Shown one piece after another: positions 12,488-15,526 of a DNA stretch of 15,526 bases. Position numbers and translations under genes: made by a program. Positions within the stretch are counted from its first letter, which is position 1, and every line of letters starts with the position of its first letter. The stretch is from a bacterium. GTDB lineage: Bacteria; Latescibacterota; UBA2968; GCA-2709665. The notes under the pieces were generated by a model. That model saw nothing but the letters and a program-made list of their open reading frames with translations, made no database searches and was not told where the DNA came from. The stretch lies in assembly GCA_027619145.1 (NCBI GenBank), contig JAQCGA010000022.1, positions 1 through 15,526 on the forward strand, given 5' to 3'.

Positions 12488-12571
12488 CCCTTCGATACGC
12501 AGGCATAGCCTGCTACTCAGGAACGCGGGAATTTCCGTCTATCCCGAGTAGCCCGAAGGGCGTATCGAGGG
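12488..12571. repeat. Dispersed inverted-repeat element (CCCTTCGATACGC ends)
   Basis: CCCTTCGATACGC (12488-12500) is complementary to GCGTATCGAGGG (12560-12571) with a one-base bulge. Inside, GCTACTC (about 12512-12518) pairs with GAGTAGC (about 12546-12552). The sequence closely follows a repeat family seen in intergenic DNA of many environmental bacteria (GAGTAGCCCGAAGGGCGTATCGA form); that match is from memory. It abuts the amidohydrolase remnant. Confidence 0.65.
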
Positions 12572-12656
12572 TAAGGCCCAACGCACGATCGACGCCCGCG
12601 ATCTACTCGTCGTGCCCGGTCTGCGGATGGGGTGCCTGGAGGACGGCGGCGCAAAC
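12567..12656 (+). pseudogene. In-frame internal-deletion remnant of an amidohydrolase paralogue
   Basis: The sequence 12582-12623 matches 10010-10051 of the amidohydrolase at 37 of 42 bases, reading RTIDARDLLVVPGL. Weaker similarity extends back to about 12567. Directly continuing in the same frame, 12618-12655 matches 11006-11043 at 33 of 38 bases, reading LRMGCLEDGGA. The join falls on GGTCTG, equivalent to GGTCTG (10046) and GGCCTG (11006) in the intact gene, and corresponds to loss of exactly 960 bp (320 codons). Four of the five differences in the first part are synonymous, so the source was a diverged functional homologue, not a fresh copy. No start codon is visible and the 5' end runs into a repeat. 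Confidence 0.75.
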
Positions 12657-12660
12657 AGAC

Positions 12661-12687
12661 TGGACCCCCGCTTTCGCGGGGGTGACA
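12661..12687. repeat. Dispersed hairpin repeat (CCCCCGCTTTCGCGGGGG type)
   Basis: CCCCCGC (12665-12671), loop TTTC, GCGGGGG (12676-12682), flanked by TGGA and TGACAA. This TGGA-CCCGC-TTTCGCGGG-TGAC pattern is a widely distributed bacterial intergenic repeat whose reverse translation gives the telltale TPAKAGVQ peptide, seen here on the minus strand. It abuts the amidohydrolase remnant. Confidence 0.7.
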
Positions 12688-12753
12688 ATGTCGTCCTGGC
12701 TTTTGAATCCGATACAGTATTTCTGAAATGGACTACTTAGAGGGGAACAAACA

Positions 12754-13566
12754 ATGGATAACGTACGGGTCAGCTTTTTGGAGGGTCTTACAAAGCTCAG
12801 CCTCTGGTTTGTGGGCAAGCTTGTCCAGGAGGGGACGTCACCGTTTTCTGATGTATTGAACAGGCGTGTCAACATTTACAGGCATACGGATTTTTACGAT
12901 GGCAAACAGCACCCTTCCAAGGAACCGGTCGGGAAGGCCTGGTATGCACTGGTAGATGAGCTGGAAGGGCTATTTGAGTCGAATTTTCTCGAGTTCGAGA
13001 ATGCTGGTTTTCAGCTTCTCTGGCCACACATCGAAGCCCGCATTCAGCAATCTGATGAGGATCCCGCGGGCTCAACGGAAAGGCCATACGAATGTTGGAC
13101 CAGCAACGTACGCGCCGCAGGAGTGGTCTGCGATAAGACGGGAGAAAATGTCCATCGACTCCCTTGTTCAATGGTTGAGATTCACATTGATAACGTCTAT
13201 AAGCCGAAATCGCCGTTCAGCGAAATGAAGATTCCCTTCGCCGCTTCGTTGATCCGGCTTCTGGAAGACTCCCAACGCTCGTATCCGGATGTAAAGACCG
13301 TCCGCTGTGAAAGCTGGATGAATTCGAGTCCTGGATTCTCCCAGTTCTTTCCGCCCAGCTGGACCACGAACCCGGTGCCGATTGAGTGGATCAATTATGA
13401 GGTATCGCACTGGGGGCAATTTGAAGATCGCCGAGGCGATTTTCACCGTCCCAACGGAGAGCGTTTCCGAAGCACGGGGAAATTCCCGTTTCGATGTACG
13501 TCGTGCAGCAGTCCGATTGAGGAGGTGCTTCTGCATCTTCGAACACGTTTTCCTGAGGCGGTATAG
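12754..13566 (+). CDS. Hypothetical protein, no family recognised
   Basis: 270 residues, ATG at 12754 with AGAGGGG 8 bases upstream, TAG at 13564, and a strong terminator 62 bp later. This is a complete single-gene unit. There is no signal peptide or membrane helix. The protein is rich in aromatic residues and charge. Notable segments are ECWTSNVRAAG (about 111-121), MVEIHIDNVYKPKSPF (about 140-155), CESWMNSSPGFSQFFPPSW (about 191-209), EVSHWGQFEDRRGDFHRPNG (about 219-238) and FRCTSCSSP near the C-terminus. The clusters of Trp, Cys and His look like a folded globular enzyme or binding domain. The CTSC pair alone does not make a zinc site. Codon use is ordinary, with less strand bias than its neighbours. 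I do not recognise a fold and give no function; nothing next to it suggests a pathway. Confidence 0.8.
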   Translation: MDNVRVSFLEGLTKLSLWFVGKLVQEGTSPFSDVLNRRVNIYRHTDFYDGKQHPSKEPVGKAWYALVDELEGLFESNFLEFENAGFQLLWPHIEARIQQSDEDPAGSTERPYECWTSNVRAAGVVCDKTGENVHRLPCSMVEIHIDNVYKPKSPFSEMKIPFAASLIRLLEDSQRSYPDVKTVRCESWMNSSPGFSQFFPPSWTTNPVPIEWINYEVSHWGQFEDRRGDFHRPNGERFRSTGKFPFRCTSCSSPIEEVLLHLRTRFPEAV

Positions 13567-13627
13567 TACAATCGATCGGTGTGAAATAGACCAGCGCTCA
13601 GTTGATCGCGTGGCCATATATAAAACG

Positions 13628-13661
13628 AGGGGTTATGGTTTTTATACCATACCCCTTTTTT
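13628..13661 (+). terminator. Factor-independent terminator of the hypothetical gene
   Basis: AGGGGT (13628-13633) pairs with ACCCCT (13651-13656) and ATGGT (13635-13639) with ACCAT (13646-13650), one bulged T between, and a 6-base loop. A T6 run spans 13656-13661. It separates the hypothetical gene from the CocE-type gene. Confidence 0.9.
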
Positions 13662-13770
13662 ATTGCGGTTACAGTATGGTTGCATAAATTGTCGTATTTG
13701 GTTGCCCAGGCTGGGAGGACACAGAGGCTGGAAGCTTTAAGGCATATCTCATACGTGTAAGGAGGAGACG

Positions 13771-15526
13771 ATGGAAGGTTCCGAGAGGCGCGGGTCCTGG
13801 ATGGAATACGATGTTATTGTAGAGAAAAATGTTTCGGTGCCTATGCGGGATGGAACCAATCTGGCGGCGGATCTCTATTTTCCGGCGAGGGATGGAAAGA
13901 TTGTAGAGGGACGGTTTCCGGCGGTGATGGAGCGGACGCCGTACGATAAAGAGAATAAGGTGATCGATGGACGTTATTTTGCCCGGCGGGGGTATGTGGG
14001 GGTAATGCAGGATGTACGCGGCAGATACCAGTCTGAAGGGGAGTGGTACCCGTTTGCAAAAGAAGCGCCCGACGGGTACGATAGTGTGGAATGGGCGGCC
14101 TCTCAGCCGTGGTGCGACGGGAATGTGGGTACGATGGGAGGGTCGTATTGTGGGAGTGATCAGAGTGCGCTGGCCACGTTGAACCCTCCGCATCTGAAGG
14201 CGATGATTGTGGCTGTGGGCACGTCCAATTATCACACCAGTTCCATGCGGCAAAACGGGGCGCTGGAACTCCGGTTTATGGTGTATGCGTTTCGGATGGC
14301 CACGACCAGCCGGGAGGCGCTTGCAGATCCGACGTTGAAAGCGGCGCTGGAGGCGGATTTTGCGCGGATCAAGGAATGGCTTGCGCGAACTCCGTATAAA
14401 AAAGGATCGTCCGCGTTGCGCTTTTTGCCTTCGTACGAACAGTGGGTGCTGGACATCCTGGGCGAAGGGGATTTTAACGAGTACTGGCAGCAGCGGGGAT
14501 ATGCGATTGATCATTATTACGAGGAGCACGCGGATGTGCCTACGATTTATCTGGGCGGGTGGTACGATTCTTATGCCCGAGGCACGACCGCCAGTTATGT
14601 TGCGTTGTCGAAGATGAAGAGAAGCCCGCAGCATTTGTTGATGGGACCCTGGACGCACGGTGGGTGGGGGAGTTCGTTTGCGGGGGATGTGGATTTTGGT
14701 CCGGACTCGGTGATGGACGATTATGGCGGGTACAGGTTGCGCTGGTTCGACCGGTGGCTGAAGGGGATAAAGAATGGGGTGGATGGGGAGCAGCCGGTTC
14801 GATTTTTCACGATGGGCGGAGGGGACGGCCGGAAGGACCGCAATGGGCGATTGCGCCATCTGGGCAACTGGAAAGATGCCCCGGACTGGCCGCTGGCCGA
14901 AGCGGAGTGCACACCGTATTATATCCATTCGGATGGAAGGCTCGGTCCGCAGGTGCCCGGTGCATCCGGGCCTACCCGGTATACGTTTGACCCTCAAGAT
15001 CCGGTGCCGACAATTGGGGGCAATCTCTCGGCGGCCAACGAGGTAATGGAGCCCGGTGCGTACGACCAGCGAGGGAGTCGCCAGGTGTACAGGTGCAACG
15101 ATACGCTTCCTCTTGCAGCGCGAAACGATGTGCTGGTTTTCCAGACGCCGGAACTGGAAGCAGACGTTGAAGTGACCGGGCCGCTTAGCGTGAAGTTGTG
15201 GGCGCACTCCTCGGCGGTGGATACGGATTTTACGGTGAAGCTGATTGATGTGCATCCGCCCAATGTGGACTATCCGGACGGCTTCACGCAAAATCTGACG
15301 GACAGTATTATTCGCGGGCGGTACCGAAACAGTCGGGATGAGGCGGAATGGATGGAACCGGGAGAGATTTACGAGTTCGAGATTGTGATGTATCCGACCT
15401 CCAACGTGTTTGGGGTTGGCCACCGTATCCGCCTGGATGTTTCGAGCAGCAATTTCCCGCGTTTCGACATTAATCCGAATACGGGAGGACCGCTGGGGCG
15501 GGACCGGTGTTTTGAACGGGCGGAGA
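13771..15526 (+). CDS. CocE/NonD-family (X-Pro dipeptidyl-peptidase S15-like) hydrolase, 3' end cut by window
   Basis: 585 codons are open from the ATG at 13771 to the window end. AAGGAGG lies 5 bases upstream (13759-13765), an almost perfect ribosome site. The N-terminal strand VSVPMRDGTNLAADLYFP and ERTPYDK are typical of the S15/CocE fold. The nucleophile elbow is GGSYCG (Ser125), acid GGWYDSY (Asp266) and base GPWTHGG (His296). VQDVRGRYQSEGEW and YDSVEWAASQPW are further family signatures. The C-terminal jelly-roll domain (PepX_C) is seen from about residue 450 (ADVEVTGPLSVKLWAHSSAVDTDF in parts) and includes GHRIRLDVSSSNFPRFDIN, so only a few dozen residues are missing. Members cleave esters, amides or N-terminal X-Pro dipeptides; beta-lactam acylases and cocaine esterase belong here. 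No signal peptide is visible. The coding strand is strongly G-rich. The strong ribosome site suggests high expression. Substrate not assignable. Confidence 0.93.
   Translation, partial: MEGSERRGSWMEYDVIVEKNVSVPMRDGTNLAADLYFPARDGKIVEGRFPAVMERTPYDKENKVIDGRYFARRGYVGVMQDVRGRYQSEGEWYPFAKEAPDGYDSVEWAASQPWCDGNVGTMGGSYCGSDQSALATLNPPHLKAMIVAVGTSNYHTSSMRQNGALELRFMVYAFRMATTSREALADPTLKAALEADFARIKEWLARTPYKKGSSALRFLPSYEQWVLDILGEGDFNEYWQQRGYAIDHYYEEHADVPTIYLGGWYDSYARGTTASYVALSKMKRSPQHLLMGPWTHGGWGSSFAGDVDFGPDSVMDDYGGYRLRWFDRWLKGIKNGVDGEQPVRFFTMGGGDGRKDRNGRLRHLGNWKDAPDWPLAEAECTPYYIHSDGRLGPQVPGASGPTRYTFDPQDPVPTIGGNLSAANEVMEPGAYDQRGSRQVYRCNDTLPLAARNDVLVFQTPELEADVEVTGPLSVKLWAHSSAVDTDFTVKLIDVHPPNVDYPDGFTQNLTDSIIRGRYRNSRDEAEWMEPGEIYEFEIVMYPTSNVFGVGHRIRLDVSSSNFPRFDINPNTGGPLGRDRCFERAE

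Noticed and set aside
12603..12875. 90-codon minus-strand frame containing VTPAKAGVQ
   Set aside because: This peptide is the usual by-product of the CCCCCGC-TTTC-GCGGGGG intergenic repeat, and the frame overlaps the start of the plus-strand hypothetical gene.
13589..13615. tRNA-like D-arm (GCTCAGTTGATCGCG) after the hypothetical gene
   Set aside because: Only one arm is suggestive; no acceptor pairing, anticodon stem or TTCGA arm follows before the terminator hairpin.
13669..15423. 584-codon open frame on the minus strand
   Set aside because: It is the mirror of the CocE-type hydrolase, which has a strong ribosome site, full catalytic triad and family motifs; the minus frame is Arg/His/Pro-rich with no domain.
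1..15526. CRISPR array, toxin-antitoxin pair or defence cluster
   Set aside because: No regularly spaced direct repeats, no small paired genes and no nuclease, helicase or methylase motifs were seen. The EVE domain alone is not enough to call a restriction or defence system.

Overview
The window is bacterial DNA: short leaders with Shine-Dalgarno sites, ATG/TTG/GTG starts, 4-bp gene overlaps, factor-independent terminators and a tRNA with encoded CCA. No phage, plasmid, CRISPR, integrase or transposase gene was seen. The gene mix is an unusual sulfatase, tandem M19 dipeptidases, an acetyl-xylan-esterase-like hydrolase, a CocE-type hydrolase, an Eis-like acetyltransferase and many dispersed palindromes. 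This would suit a large-genome, uncultivated environmental bacterium (Poribacteria-, Latescibacterota- or Planctomycetota-like). That placement is inference only; no marker gene here fixes the phylum.

Layout. Positions 1-5225 hold five genes on the minus strand. In transcription order they are two tandem M19 dipeptidase paralogues (5225-4086 and 4011-2929), a type I sulfatase (2829-1363), an alpha/beta hydrolase (1276-239) and an EVE-domain protein running off the left edge (165-1). Gaps are 73-100 bp, and three of the four contain a palindrome or a low-complexity tract. Positions 5226-5567 are a divergent intergenic region. Positions 5568-9334 hold two overlapping ABC exporter half-transporters on the plus strand. 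Their ATP-site residues are complementary in the way expected of an asymmetric heterodimer, and the first carries an unusual hairpin-rich extracellular insertion. tRNA-Pro(UGG) lies at 9508-9584 with its own terminator, followed by about 150 bp of gene-free, strongly structured DNA.

A COG3964-type amidohydrolase (9878-11047, TTG start) overlaps the start of a gene that survives only as a frameshifted stub of about 85 bp. An Eis-like GNAT/SCP2 acetyltransferase (11260-12372) follows, and it has the opposite G/C strand bias to its surroundings. The 381 bp after it (12373-12753) is a mosaic of repeats. It includes a 90-bp fragment in which the N-terminal and C-terminal coding ends of an amidohydrolase like the upstream gene are fused in frame. 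A hypothetical gene (12754-13566) with its own terminator and a 3'-truncated CocE/S15-type hydrolase (13771 to the window end) complete the window.

Working together: the minus-strand group and the CocE hydrolase look like scavenging hydrolases for sulfated, esterified or peptide-like substrates. None of the confident ones shows a signal peptide, so they probably act on imported compounds. The ABC pair looks like a drug or lipid exporter. I found no clear new multi-gene defence or biosynthetic system. The most unusual signals are the recurring gene-end palindromes, the in-frame gene scar, the structured block after the tRNA and the hairpin-bearing insertion in the first ABC gene.
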